Origin: Sandaracinaceae bacterium
GTDB taxonomy: Bacteria; Myxococcota_A; Polyangia; Polyangiales; Sandaracinaceae
Assembly: GCA_019637095.1 (NCBI GenBank)
Contig: JAHBWG010000068.1
Location: 1 to 52,111, forward strand
Direction: 5' to 3'
DNA length: 52,111 nt
Under the pieces are notes generated by a model, which made no database searches, was not told where the DNA came from, and was given only the letters and a program-made list of their open reading frames with translations. Shown one piece after another: positions 26,718 through 35,106 of this stretch. The position numbers were made by a program, and so were the translations under genes. Each line of letters starts with the position of its first letter. Position 1 is the stretch's first letter.

Positions 26718-26723
26718 TACGAT
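26718..26723 (+). promoter_or_regulatory. -10-like element for the PHP lipoprotein gene
   Basis: TACGAT ends 7 nt before the ATG at 26731. The block TACGATcgcgggc-ATG nearly repeats the promoter of the MBL gene. Confidence 0.4.
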
Positions 26724-26730
26724 CGCGGGC

Positions 26731-29322
26731 ATGTCACGCGTCCGTCTCTCGTTCGTCACGCTCCTCCTGTTCGCCGGCTGCGACGGCGATCCCGCCGCCG
26801 ACGCGGCGGCGCCGCCGCCCGACGCGCCGCCCGCGGTGTGCGAGACGGTCCCGCCTCCCTTCGAGACGGGCGACGCCACCGGCCACCCGGAGCCGCTGGG
26901 CGCCGCGGCGGGTCAGGCGCGCGCCGGGCGGGTCGCCGAGGCCCAGCTCCCCGAGGATCCGACCGGCCTCGCGGTGTGGGCGCCGGGTGACTTCGTGCTC
27001 GCGACCGACCGCGTCGCGCTCTTGATCGAGGACGTGGGCGCGTCCGACCTCTACGACCCGTTCGGCGGCCGCCCGGTCGGCATCGCGTCGGTCGAGGACG
27101 GCCGCCTCGTCCGCGCCGCCGATTACAACGAGATCTTGTTCGGCTTCGGCCCGTACCTCGTCGCGACCGAGCGCGTCACGGTGCTCGCCGACGGAAGCGA
27201 CGGGGGCCCGGCGATCGTGCGCGCCTCCGGGCCGCTGCGTCGGCTCGAGTTCCTCGGCGACCTCCTCACGGCGTTCGCGGGCGGCGAGGACTACGGCGGC
27301 CTCCCCGCCGCGATGGACTACGAGCTACGCCCGGGCTCCGACGCGATCGAGGTCTACGTCTCCGTCGCGCCGCCGACGCCGGCCGCCATCCGCGTCCCCT
27401 TCCTCGTGCAGGGCATCCTCCAGCGCTATCGCATGCCGATCTGGACGCCGGGCGGCGGGTTCACGGTCCCGACGAGCGCCTTCCCGATGGCTGCGTTCGT
27501 CGCCGACGAGGCGACGAGCTACGCGTGGCTCGCCGCGGAGGGCGCGCAGCTCACGCCGATCCTCGACACCTCGGGGGTCCTCGCGCTGTCCGCCGGCAGC
27601 CGCGTGGTCGCGCGGGGCTGCGAGCGCTCGCGCTTCCACCTGGGCACGTTCGTGATCGGCGGGCCGGGCCTCGGCGGCCTTCAAGGCGCGCTCGCGCACC
27701 ACCGCGGCGAGACGCTGCGCACGGTCCGCGGCGTGGTCGTCGACGCGAGCGGCGCGCCCGCGCCCGAGGTCCGCGTCCACGCGCGGCGCGCGGACGGCAG
27801 CCACTTCGCGCGCGTGATGCCCGCCGCCGACGGAACGTTCGAGCTCGCGGTGCCCGACGAAGAGGTGAGCTTCGAGGGCTACGCGCCCGGCGCGCCGAGG
27901 GTGGGCCCGGTCACCGTGCCCGCGGGCACCGGCGCGGTGCGGCTCGAGCGCCCGGCCACCGGCGCCGTCCACGTCGAGGTGACCGACGCGGCGAGCGGCG
28001 TGCGGCTCCCCGCGCGCGTCCAGCTGCTGCCGGCGGGCGGCGCGCCCGAGATCCCGGCGGACACGGGCGAGCGCCAGCTCTCGCGCGGGCGCTCGCACAT
28101 CGAGTTCGCGATGCCCGGCGCGCTCGACCTCGTCGCCGCCCCCGGCGCGTACGACGTCGTCGTCTCGCGCGGCTACGAGTACGAGCTCGTGCGCGAGTCC
28201 GTCAACGTCCGCGAGGGCGAGACGCTCACGGTGAGCGCCGCGCTCGATCGCGTCGTCGACACCACGGGCGTGATGTGCGCCGACTATCACATCCACACGC
28301 ACCGCAGCCCCGACTCCACGGACTCGCCCGAGCGCAAGCTGACGGCGCTGATCGCGGACGGGCTCGAGATCCCGATCCGCTCGGACCACGAGTGGGTCAA
28401 CGACTTCCAGCCGGTGATCGAGCGGATGGGGCTCGCGGACTGGGCGTTCGGCGTCGGCGGCGAGGAGCTCACCACGTTCGCGTGGGGGCACTTCAACGTG
28501 TTCCCGCTCGTCGAGGACCGGAGCCTGCCGAGCGGCGGCGCGATCCCGTGGGTCGGCCGGCTGCCTCCGGCGGTGTTCGCCGACGTGCGGGCGCGCCGCG
28601 AGCAGCCGGTCCTCATCATCAACCACCCGCGCTCCGGCGGGAGGTTCGGCGGCTACTTCAACGCCGCCGGGCTCGACCGCGCGACGGGCGTCGGCGTCAA
28701 CACCGATCACTGGGACGAGGAGTTCACGCTCGTCGAGGTCTTCAACGACGAGTCCTTCGAGGAGGCGCGCGACTCGACCGTCGCCGACTGGTTCGGCCTC
28801 TTGCGCGGCGGGCGCCGCGTGTTCGCGGTCGGCTCCTCGGACAGCCACAACGTGGACGGCTCGCCGGTCGGCTACCCGCGCACGTGCTTGCTCCTCGACA
28901 CCGACGACCCGCGCTCGCTCACGCCGAACCGCGTCCGCGACGTGACCGCGGCCGGCCACTCCACGATCAGCGGCGGGATCTACCTGACGGTGTCCGGGCC
29001 CGGCGAGGTCGGGCCGGGCGAGACCGCGCGGGGCGTCGGCGCGAGCGCGTCGTTCGACGTGACGGTGCAGGCGGCCTCGTGGATCCGCGAGGTGGGCGCG
29101 CTCGAGGTGATCGTCGACGGCGTCACCGTCGAGATGATCCCCCTGGGCGAGCCCGACCCGCTCGAGCCGGTGGTGCGCCTGCGCGCGAGCGGGATCACCG
29201 TGCCCGTCGACGCGCGCGGGAGCTGGGTCGTCTTCCACGTCGGGAGCGAGCGCGCGATGGACGAGATCCACCCGGGGCGCCGCCCGTTCGCGGTGAGCAA
29301 CCCCGTCTTCCTCGAGCGTTGA
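26731..29322 (+). CDS. PHP-domain (CehA/McbA-type) lipoprotein
   Basis: The product has 863 residues. The signal peptide ends in a lipobox (LLLFAGCDGD, Cys near 14). Residues about 40-320 are a beta-rich N-terminal domain. Residues about 330-510 hold carboxypeptidase-regulatory-like beta-sandwiches ('RTVRGVVVDASGAPAPEVRV'). The PHP metallohydrolase domain begins near 512 with 'CADYHIHTHRSPDSTDSPER', then 'IPIRSDHEWVNDF', 'LIINHPRSGGRFGGYFNAAG' and 'AVGSSDSHNVDG', giving the His/Asp ligands for the metal site. CehA/McbA relatives include carbamate hydrolases and many secreted paralogues of unknown substrate. It probably acts at the cell surface on an ester or phosphoester. Confidence 0.87.
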   Translation: MSRVRLSFVTLLLFAGCDGDPAADAAAPPPDAPPAVCETVPPPFETGDATGHPEPLGAAAGQARAGRVAEAQLPEDPTGLAVWAPGDFVLATDRVALLIEDVGASDLYDPFGGRPVGIASVEDGRLVRAADYNEILFGFGPYLVATERVTVLADGSDGGPAIVRASGPLRRLEFLGDLLTAFAGGEDYGGLPAAMDYELRPGSDAIEVYVSVAPPTPAAIRVPFLVQGILQRYRMPIWTPGGGFTVPTSAFPMAAFVADEATSYAWLAAEGAQLTPILDTSGVLALSAGSRVVARGCERSRFHLGTFVIGGPGLGGLQGALAHHRGETLRTVRGVVVDASGAPAPEVRVHARRADGSHFARVMPAADGTFELAVPDEEVSFEGYAPGAPRVGPVTVPAGTGAVRLERPATGAVHVEVTDAASGVRLPARVQLLPAGGAPEIPADTGERQLSRGRSHIEFAMPGALDLVAAPGAYDVVVSRGYEYELVRESVNVREGETLTVSAALDRVVDTTGVMCADYHIHTHRSPDSTDSPERKLTALIADGLEIPIRSDHEWVNDFQPVIERMGLADWAFGVGGEELTTFAWGHFNVFPLVEDRSLPSGGAIPWVGRLPPAVFADVRARREQPVLIINHPRSGGRFGGYFNAAGLDRATGVGVNTDHWDEEFTLVEVFNDESFEEARDSTVADWFGLLRGGRRVFAVGSSDSHNVDGSPVGYPRTCLLLDTDDPRSLTPNRVRDVTAAGHSTISGGIYLTVSGPGEVGPGETARGVGASASFDVTVQAASWIREVGALEVIVDGVTVEMIPLGEPDPLEPVVRLRASGITVPVDARGSWVVFHVGSERAMDEIHPGRRPFAVSNPVFLER

Positions 29323-29348
29323 GGCACGGACCCGCGGGCGGGCGAAGA

Positions 29349-31223
29349 TCACGCGGGAGGCCTGATCGGCGCGAGCTCGTCGGTCCCGTGGAGCTCGGCG
29401 TAGCCGCGGCGCAGTCCGAAGCAGCGGCCGCGCAGCGCGCACGCGCGGCACGCTTCGGCGTCCACGATCTCGCCGCCGTCGTAGCCCTCGGGCGCCTCGG
29501 CGAGCGCGAAGTACGAGGCGAGCTCGTCCGGCACGAGGCAGAGCGGCACGCCGCACATCGAGTCGAGCCCGCTCACCCGCACCCCGCGCGCGCGCGCGCG
29601 ACGCAGACCCTCGCCGAGGTGCCCGACAACCTCCGTGTAGCGCGGGATCAGCGCCGGATCGCGCGGCACGAGGTCCGTCGAGGGGGCCACGAACGACGCC
29701 GCGATCTCGGCGTCCGGCCAGCGCGCGGCGACCGCGTCGACGTAGGCCGGGAAGTCGTCGAGGTTGTCGCGGCAGAACACGAAGCTCAGGCGCACGCGCA
29801 CGCGCGCGCGGTAGAGGGCGTCGAGGCCGCGCACGGTGCGCTCGAACGTGCCCGGCGCCCCGGTGATCGCGTCCGAGCGCGCGGCGCTCGACGCGTGGAG
29901 CGAGACGTGCGCGAGGTCGAGCCCAGCGTCGCAGAGCGCGGCGACGCGCGCGTCGTCGTCGAGCCGCGTGGCGTTGGTCTGGAGCTCGACGAGGCGCGCG
30001 CCCTCGCGCTTCGCGAGGCGCACGAGCTCGACCAGCCGCGGATGGAGCGTGGGCTCGCCGCCCGAGAGCGCGACGTCCGCGCCCGCGCGCGCCGCCTCGA
30101 CGATCGCCGCCTCGACGTCCGCGTCGGGCGCGGCGGGGAGGTGTGTCGAGACGAAGCAGAACCGACATGTCTGATTACAATTGAAGTTGACGCGCACCGT
30201 GCGCGTGCGTCGCGGCGGCGCGCCGGGCCTGCGGTGGAGCTCGTCCTGGTAGAGCTCGCGCTCGATCTGCTCCTCGACGGTCGACACGAGGCTGAGGCGG
30301 CGGCGCACGTGCTCTCGCTCGATCGGCCGCGCGGCGCCCTCGAGCCGTGGCGCCTGCGCGGCCGGGACGCCGGGGCACCGATCGCGGACCGCGCACCCGG
30401 CGCACGCGGCGAGCCGCGCGTGGCCCGCGCGCGCTGCGCCCCCGGGCGTGAGCGCGAAGAGGTGCGCGAGCCGCGCGGGGCTCGTGAAGAGGCACGGGGC
30501 GAGCGAGGCGTGTGGGTCGAGCCGGATCGGCAGCGCGTTCCGTCGCGCGTGGGCCTCGACCTCCTCGATCACGCGCGCCGCCTCGTCGAGCGGGACGAGC
30601 AGGTCGGCGGGCCCCTCGGTCGGGACGCCGAGGACGAGCGCCTCGATGGGCAGGCCGCTCTCGGCGAGCGCGGCCGGGAGCCCCGCGACGTGAGGCGCGT
30701 TGGCGCGCACGATCGGCGTCGCCGCCTCGAGCGCGACGCCGGCCGCCGCGAGCGCCCGCGCGCCCGCGAGCGCCGCGGCGAACCCGCCCGGGTCGCGGGT
30801 GATCGCGTCCGCGGGATCGCCCCACGCCACGAGGTGGACGCGGGCGACGTCGAGCCCGGCGGTGAAGAGCGCGCGCGCGCGCGCGTCGTCGATCAGGGTG
30901 GCGTTCGTCTCGAGCTCCACGCGCGTGGCCGTCTGCTTCGCGTGCGCGATCAGCGCCTCGAGGTCGCGGCGCAGCGTGGGCTCGCCGCCGGTGAGGACGA
31001 TCGCGCGCGCGCCGGCCGCGTCGATGCGCGCGCGCACCGCGTCCGGTGCGACGAAGCGCGGCCGCTCGCGCGGCGCCCGCCGGTCGCAGAACCCGCAATT
31101 CTGGTTGCAGGTCTCGTTGGTGTAGACGCGGGCGACGCGGCGGCGTCCGGTCGCCTGCATGCCCCACGATGCTGCGGGCGCCGCGCGGGCGGGCGGGTCG
31201 GGCGGTCGTGCGTCGCGGCTCAC
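29349..31223 (-). CDS. Tandem double radical-SAM protein
   Basis: The product has 624 residues and contains two complete radical-SAM modules. Module 1 has the cluster motif CNQNCGFC (Cys39, 43, 46), GGEPTL near 79 and a Cys-rich end 'CAGCAVRDRCPG' (274-284). Module 2 has CNQTCRFC (Cys349, 353, 356), GGEPTL near 388 and the end 'ACRACALRGRCFG' near 590. The matching order suggests an internal duplication, and each half may hold an auxiliary Fe-S cluster (SPASM-like, inferred). The substrate is unknown. GTG 31223 is the longest start; ATG 31160, 14 residues before 'YTNETC', is a good alternative. It converges with the PHP gene and lies upstream of a second radical-SAM group on the other strand. 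Confidence 0.85.
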   Translation of the reverse strand: MSRDARPPDPPARAAPAASWGMQATGRRRVARVYTNETCNQNCGFCDRRAPRERPRFVAPDAVRARIDAAGARAIVLTGGEPTLRRDLEALIAHAKQTATRVELETNATLIDDARARALFTAGLDVARVHLVAWGDPADAITRDPGGFAAALAGARALAAAGVALEAATPIVRANAPHVAGLPAALAESGLPIEALVLGVPTEGPADLLVPLDEAARVIEEVEAHARRNALPIRLDPHASLAPCLFTSPARLAHLFALTPGGAARAGHARLAACAGCAVRDRCPGVPAAQAPRLEGAARPIEREHVRRRLSLVSTVEEQIERELYQDELHRRPGAPPRRTRTVRVNFNCNQTCRFCFVSTHLPAAPDADVEAAIVEAARAGADVALSGGEPTLHPRLVELVRLAKREGARLVELQTNATRLDDDARVAALCDAGLDLAHVSLHASSAARSDAITGAPGTFERTVRGLDALYRARVRVRLSFVFCRDNLDDFPAYVDAVAARWPDAEIAASFVAPSTDLVPRDPALIPRYTEVVGHLGEGLRRARARGVRVSGLDSMCGVPLCLVPDELASYFALAEAPEGYDGGEIVDAEACRACALRGRCFGLRRGYAELHGTDELAPIRPPA

Positions 31224-31379
31224 CGCTCCACTCTATCGCGCGCGCCGCCGTCGCGCGCCCGGGGCGCCTGCGGGGAGGGCAGCGCGAAGCGTGGCGACCC
31301 ATCGAGCGCCGGCGCGGTCGAGCGCGCCATCGAGGTCTTTTCCCTGCGCGTTCGGGCGGGGGAGGGGGCCCTCGGGAAC

Positions 31380-33020
31380 TCAGCGCCGCCGCCAGCGGCG
31401 CCGGCGGCGCTCGCGCTCGACGAGCGCCGGCGGATCGGGGGGCTCCTCGGCGACGTCCGGCGCGTCCGGCGCGTCCGGCGCCGGCGTGTCGAGGGCGGCC
31501 GGGAGCTCCGGCGGCGGGGCCGCCGCGGTCGCGCGGGACCCGTCGAGCGCGCCCGGGCTCGCGCTGCGCGGGACGCGCTCCGCCGCGCTCGCCCGGTGGG
31601 GGGTCGGGCGCGCGCCGCCGAGCAGGCTCGCGCCGAGCGCGATGAGCGCGACCAGCGTCGCGCCGAGCGCGAGCGCGCTGCCGGCCACGATCCACGGCGT
31701 GCGCGAGCGGCGCGGGGTCGCCGGCGTCGGCGCGAGCGCAGCGGGCCGCGCGTGCGGGGTCGCCTCGAGCGCGGGCGCGACGACCTCGCGCGGGACGGCC
31801 TCGAGGTCCGGCGTGGTCGGACGCTCGAACGCCGTCTCGAACAGCATCGTCTCGAGCCGAGGCAGCTCGAGCTCGAGCGCCAGCGTCTCGAGCTCGTGGA
31901 CGTCCTCGCGCGCGTCCTCGCGGCCCCGCTCGGGCGGCAGCACCGTGAAGTGGCGCGCGCAGGAGCGCGCCGGCTCGTGGGGGTCGAGCGCGATCCCCGC
32001 GGTCGGCGCGGACAGCGCCGTCAGCTGCGCGACGAGCTCTTGCGCCGAGGGACGCGCGCTCGGCTCCTTCGCGAGGCAGCGCGCGACGAGCTCGTCGAGC
32101 GCCGGCGGGATCGGCAGGTCGGGGCGCTCGGCGGAGAGCCGCGGCGCGTCGCGCGTGAGGTGCATGTGCAAGACGACGATCGGCTCGGTGGCGGTGAACG
32201 GCGCCTCGCCCGCGATCATCGAGAAGAGGAGCGCGCCGAGCGCGTACACGTCGGATGCCGCGGTGACCTCGCCGCGCTCGCTCACGGCCTCCGGGCTCAT
32301 GTACGTCGGCGTGCCGATGAGCATCCCGGTCGACGTCGGCGAGGGGCCGACCGAGAGCTCGGAGCCCTGCGTGATCTTCGCGACGCCGAAGTCGAGGAGC
32401 TTGGCGCCGCTGGACTCGGTGAGGAAGACGTTGCCCGGCTTCAGGTCTCGATGCACGACGCCGACCGCCTCGGCGCTCGCGAGCGCGGTCGCCATGTCGC
32501 GCGCGATCGCGATCGCCTCGAGGACGGGGAGGCCGTCGGGGCTGCCTCGCAGCCGGAGCGCGAGCGACTGCCCGTAGAGGCGCTCCATCACGAGGTAGGG
32601 CGTTCCCTCCACGCTCCCGTAGTCGTGCACCGTCACGACGTGAGGACAGTTGAGCCGACCCGCGGCGATCGCCTCTTGCTCGAAGCGCCACGAGAGCGCG
32701 GCGTCGCTGGCCAGCTCGGGGCGCATCACCTTCACCGCGACGACGCGCGAGAGCCGGTGATCGCATCCCTCGAAGACCCAGCCCATCGCGCCGCGTCCGA
32801 TCAACGCGCCGAGCTCGTAGCGCCCGTCGAGGAGCTCTCCGAGCTGCGGCGGGCGCGCCGGCGCGATCCCGCTCTCGGCGCGCAGCCGCCCGCCGACCGC
32901 GGGCGTCGGATCGCTCTCGCGGTCGCGCGGGCGCCCGGCGCGCGCGTCGCGCTGAGCGGCGGCTGCGTTGATCGCGCCCTCGTCGGGCGTGTCGCGCTCC
33001 AGGAGCTCGTCCCCCACCAT
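31380..33020 (-). CDS. Hanks-type Ser/Thr protein kinase with one membrane span
   Basis: The product has 546 residues. A ~65-residue low-complexity N-terminus precedes the kinase. The Gly-loop is 'IGRGAMGWVFEG' (about 74-85), the catalytic Lys is in 'VVAVKVMRPE' (97), the catalytic loop is 'HRDLKPGN' (Asp192), then 'DFGVAK' (Asp210), and the activation segment ends 'GTPTYMSPEAV'. All catalytic residues are present. A single membrane segment ('WIVAGSALALGATLVALIAL') lies near residues 437-457. A short Pro/Ala-rich outer region with an Arg-rich end ('RERRRRRWRRR') follows. This is the standard myxobacterial receptor-kinase plan, but no sensor fold is visible. GAGG precedes the ATG at normal spacing. 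Confidence 0.93.
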   Translation of the reverse strand: MVGDELLERDTPDEGAINAAAAQRDARAGRPRDRESDPTPAVGGRLRAESGIAPARPPQLGELLDGRYELGALIGRGAMGWVFEGCDHRLSRVVAVKVMRPELASDAALSWRFEQEAIAAGRLNCPHVVTVHDYGSVEGTPYLVMERLYGQSLALRLRGSPDGLPVLEAIAIARDMATALASAEAVGVVHRDLKPGNVFLTESSGAKLLDFGVAKITQGSELSVGPSPTSTGMLIGTPTYMSPEAVSERGEVTAASDVYALGALLFSMIAGEAPFTATEPIVVLHMHLTRDAPRLSAERPDLPIPPALDELVARCLAKEPSARPSAQELVAQLTALSAPTAGIALDPHEPARSCARHFTVLPPERGREDAREDVHELETLALELELPRLETMLFETAFERPTTPDLEAVPREVVAPALEATPHARPAALAPTPATPRRSRTPWIVAGSALALGATLVALIALGASLLGGARPTPHRASAAERVPRSASPGALDGSRATAAAPPPELPAALDTPAPDAPDAPDVAEEPPDPPALVERERRRRRWRRR

Positions 33021-33189
33021 AGATCGCCTCGGTCCCTACGTGCGGTCCCGTTGCGCGTCGAGCGCTCCTCCTAGCATGCGATCGCGCGTGCGCGAAGCAC
33101 CTTCGCGTGGATCGTGAACACGGTTCATCGACACCGGAAACATCGATCCGCGACGCGTACGAGCGGTCACGGTTTCGCCTCGCTCTCAT

Positions 33190-33206
33190 GCTCGCACGAT
33201 GCGAGC
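33190..33206 (-). terminator. Hairpin downstream of the 33239-34315 gene
   Basis: GCTCGCA-CGA-TGCGAGC is a perfect 7-bp stem with a 3-nt loop, 32 nt after the stop of the minus-strand gene. The rest of the 218-nt gap to the kinase (33021-33238) holds no gene that I can support; the kinase promoter must lie there. Confidence 0.4.
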
Positions 33207-33238
33207 GTGCCGGGCGCTCACGAGCGCTCACGTGTCGC

Positions 33239-34315
33239 TCAGGCGTGCGCGATCGTGGCGAGCTCGGTCCGGAGTGTGGGGTAGACGTCCTCGAACGCGG
33301 GCTCGAAGTCGCGCGGCTCGGCGACGCGGGCCCAGGTCTCGACGCACGCGCGCGTGAGGCGCCCCTCGAAGAACGTCGCCGCCTGACGCGCGCGACCGCG
33401 CGCGAGCGCGACGCGGGCGAGCCGCCGGAGCTCCGCGAGGCGCGCCGCCGGGACGCGATGCAGCGCGAGCGCGTGGACGCCGACGTCGTGACCGAGCGCG
33501 TGGAAGTGATCGTTCAGCCGTGCGCGCTGGCTCGGGTGGAGCGGCAGCGCGAGCGCACGGCTCAGCGCGTGCGCGAGCGCGCCGTGCACGTTGATCGGTA
33601 GCGCGGCCTCGCTCGCGATCGCGGCGAGCCACGCGCGGGGCGAGTACCCGACGCGCGGGACCTCTCGCAGCGCGGGCGCGAGGCCCCCGTCGACCCCGAG
33701 CCGGGCGCGCCGTCGCGCGAGCGCGCGCGGGAGCGGCACGATCGCGACGCGGTCGCGCGCGTCGACGGCGAAGCCGAGGTCCTCGAGGTACGCGACGGTG
33801 TGCGCGTCCTGCCGGAACGGGGGCGGCGCGTGGAGCAAGACTTCTTGCTGTTCGACGACCGGCGGGAAGCCGAGCGACGGTGTCTCGTCGCCCTCGAGCC
33901 ACACCGCCTCGAGCGGCGCGCCGTACGCGCGCGCGAAGGCGTCGACGGTCCCGGCGATCAGCGCGCCCTCGTCGCCGAAGAGCACGCGGGCGCGCGCGCC
34001 GGTCAGCGGCTCGCGGCGTGGCCGCTGCGGGCCGACCGCGCCCCGCAGCGCGCGCGCCGCCTCGAGCGCGCCGGCGCGCTCGACGCGCGCCTCGATCGCC
34101 GTCCGCCACGCGCTCGCGCCGGCGACGGTGAGCCGACCGTCCCCGGCGATGCGCAGCGCGAGCTCCGCGCCGGGGGCGCGCGCGCGGCACGTGACCGACC
34201 ACCCCGTCGCGTCGAACGCGACGCGCGTCTCGTCGAGCGCGATCTCTGCGCCGAGGCGCGGCGCGAGCCAGGCCTCGAACGCCGCGCAGGCTCGCTCGAC
34301 CGCGACCGTCCTCAC
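33239..34315 (-). CDS. Unrecognised protein divergent from the PhyH gene
   Basis: The product has 358 residues from a GTG (MRTVAVERACAAFEAWLAPR). The family is not recognised. Residues about 1-75 form an alpha/beta unit ('GWSVTCRARAPGAELALRIA'). Residues about 110-200 contain 'RARVLFGDEGALIAGTVDAF' and 'PSLGFPPVVEQQEVLLHAPP'. The last ~140 residues are helical with a His-rich stretch ('ARLNDHFHALGHDVGVHALALHR' shown in part: LNDHFHALGHDVGVHAL), which could bind a metal. No signal peptide is present. It shares a 24-nt divergent control region with the PhyH gene, and both starts appear leaderless, so the two are probably co-regulated. Confidence 0.65.
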   Translation of the reverse strand: MRTVAVERACAAFEAWLAPRLGAEIALDETRVAFDATGWSVTCRARAPGAELALRIAGDGRLTVAGASAWRTAIEARVERAGALEAARALRGAVGPQRPRREPLTGARARVLFGDEGALIAGTVDAFARAYGAPLEAVWLEGDETPSLGFPPVVEQQEVLLHAPPPFRQDAHTVAYLEDLGFAVDARDRVAIVPLPRALARRRARLGVDGGLAPALREVPRVGYSPRAWLAAIASEAALPINVHGALAHALSRALALPLHPSQRARLNDHFHALGHDVGVHALALHRVPAARLAELRRLARVALARGRARQAATFFEGRLTRACVETWARVAEPRDFEPAFEDVYPTLRTELATIAHA

Positions 34316-34323
34316 GCCGCCAC

Positions 34324-34331
34324 TCTATACT
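34324..34331. promoter_or_regulatory. Overlapping divergent -10 elements
   Basis: On the plus strand TATACT (34326-34331) ends 8 nt before GTG 34340. On the minus strand TATAGA (34329-34324) ends 8 nt before GTG 34315. Four bases (34326-34329) are shared, so polymerase cannot occupy both at once. The intergenic region is only 24 nt and neither leader can hold a Shine-Dalgarno sequence. Confidence 0.5.
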
Positions 34332-34339
34332 GCGAGCCG

Positions 34340-35077
34340 GTGAACGCTCACGCGACGCGGCTGAGGGAGCAGGGCTACTCGGTCTTCGAGGGCTTCGCCG
34401 ACGCGGCGGCGGTCGCGACGCTCCGCGAGGCGATCGAGGCCCTCGTCGCCGAGATCGCGCCGCCGCGCCTCTACGCATCGCCGAGCGAGGTGCTCTCGGA
34501 GGGGGTCGTCGTCACGTCTCCGGGGCTGGCGATCTCGGGGCTCTTGGCGCTGCGTCCCGCGCTCGCGCCGCTCGTGCTGAACGCGGCGCTCGCCGACGCG
34601 ATGCGCGCGACGCTGGGTGACGACGCGGTGTGCGAGCTCGCCGGCGCGGTCGTGAGCGACGCGACGCGGCCGTTCTTCTCGTGGCACACGCACATCGACG
34701 GTGAGGACGAAGGCGAGCGCGTGAAGCGCGGCGCGTGGCCGCCGATCCGCGAGCCGCTGCGCGTGCTGACGCTGCTCTACCTGCAGGACCTCGACGAGCG
34801 GACGGGGCCCCTCTTCGTCTTGCCGCGCCGGGTGGGTGACCCGACGCCGCCGCCCCACGACCTCTCGCTGCGCGACTGGCCGGGCATGGTCGAGCTGCGC
34901 CCGCGCGCCGGGACGCTGGTCGCGCTCGAGCAGTGCACCTGGCACGCGGCGGGCTCGCTCCACGGGCCGGGCCTGCGCACGTTCGTCGGCTGTTACTTCG
35001 CGGCCGCGCAGGCACCGCCGCCCGCGTGGGCGGACGCGGCGCTCCGTGCGACGCCGCTCGCCGCGCTCGTAGGGTGA
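34340..35077 (+). CDS. PhyH-like Fe(II)/2-oxoglutarate dioxygenase
   Basis: About 245 residues from GTG 34340 (VNAHATRLREQGYSVFEGFA). The opening 'REQGYSVFEGFADAAAVATL' is typical of phytanoyl-CoA dioxygenase-like proteins. The metal triad appears as 'FSWHTHIDGEDEG' (HxD) and a distal His in 'LEQCTWHAAGSLHGPGLRTF', with the Arg that binds 2-oxoglutarate following. 'LTLLYLQDLDERTGPLFVLP' is the expected strand before the distal His. Members hydroxylate lipids, peptides or small natural products; the substrate is unknown. It is divergent from the 358-residue unknown protein and is convergent with the zinc-ribbon gene. Confidence 0.8.
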   Translation: MNAHATRLREQGYSVFEGFADAAAVATLREAIEALVAEIAPPRLYASPSEVLSEGVVVTSPGLAISGLLALRPALAPLVLNAALADAMRATLGDDAVCELAGAVVSDATRPFFSWHTHIDGEDEGERVKRGAWPPIREPLRVLTLLYLQDLDERTGPLFVLPRRVGDPTPPPHDLSLRDWPGMVELRPRAGTLVALEQCTWHAAGSLHGPGLRTFVGCYFAAAQAPPPAWADAALRATPLAALVG

Positions 35078-35106
35078 GCGCACCTCGACCACACCTCGAG
35101 CGCACG

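Noticed and set aside
27525-33074. An 1849-codon plus-strand open frame over the PHP, radical-SAM and kinase genes
   Set aside because: It is antisense to two well-supported genes (and a frame-shadow of the third) and has a shadow-type Arg/Glu/Ala composition with no motif.
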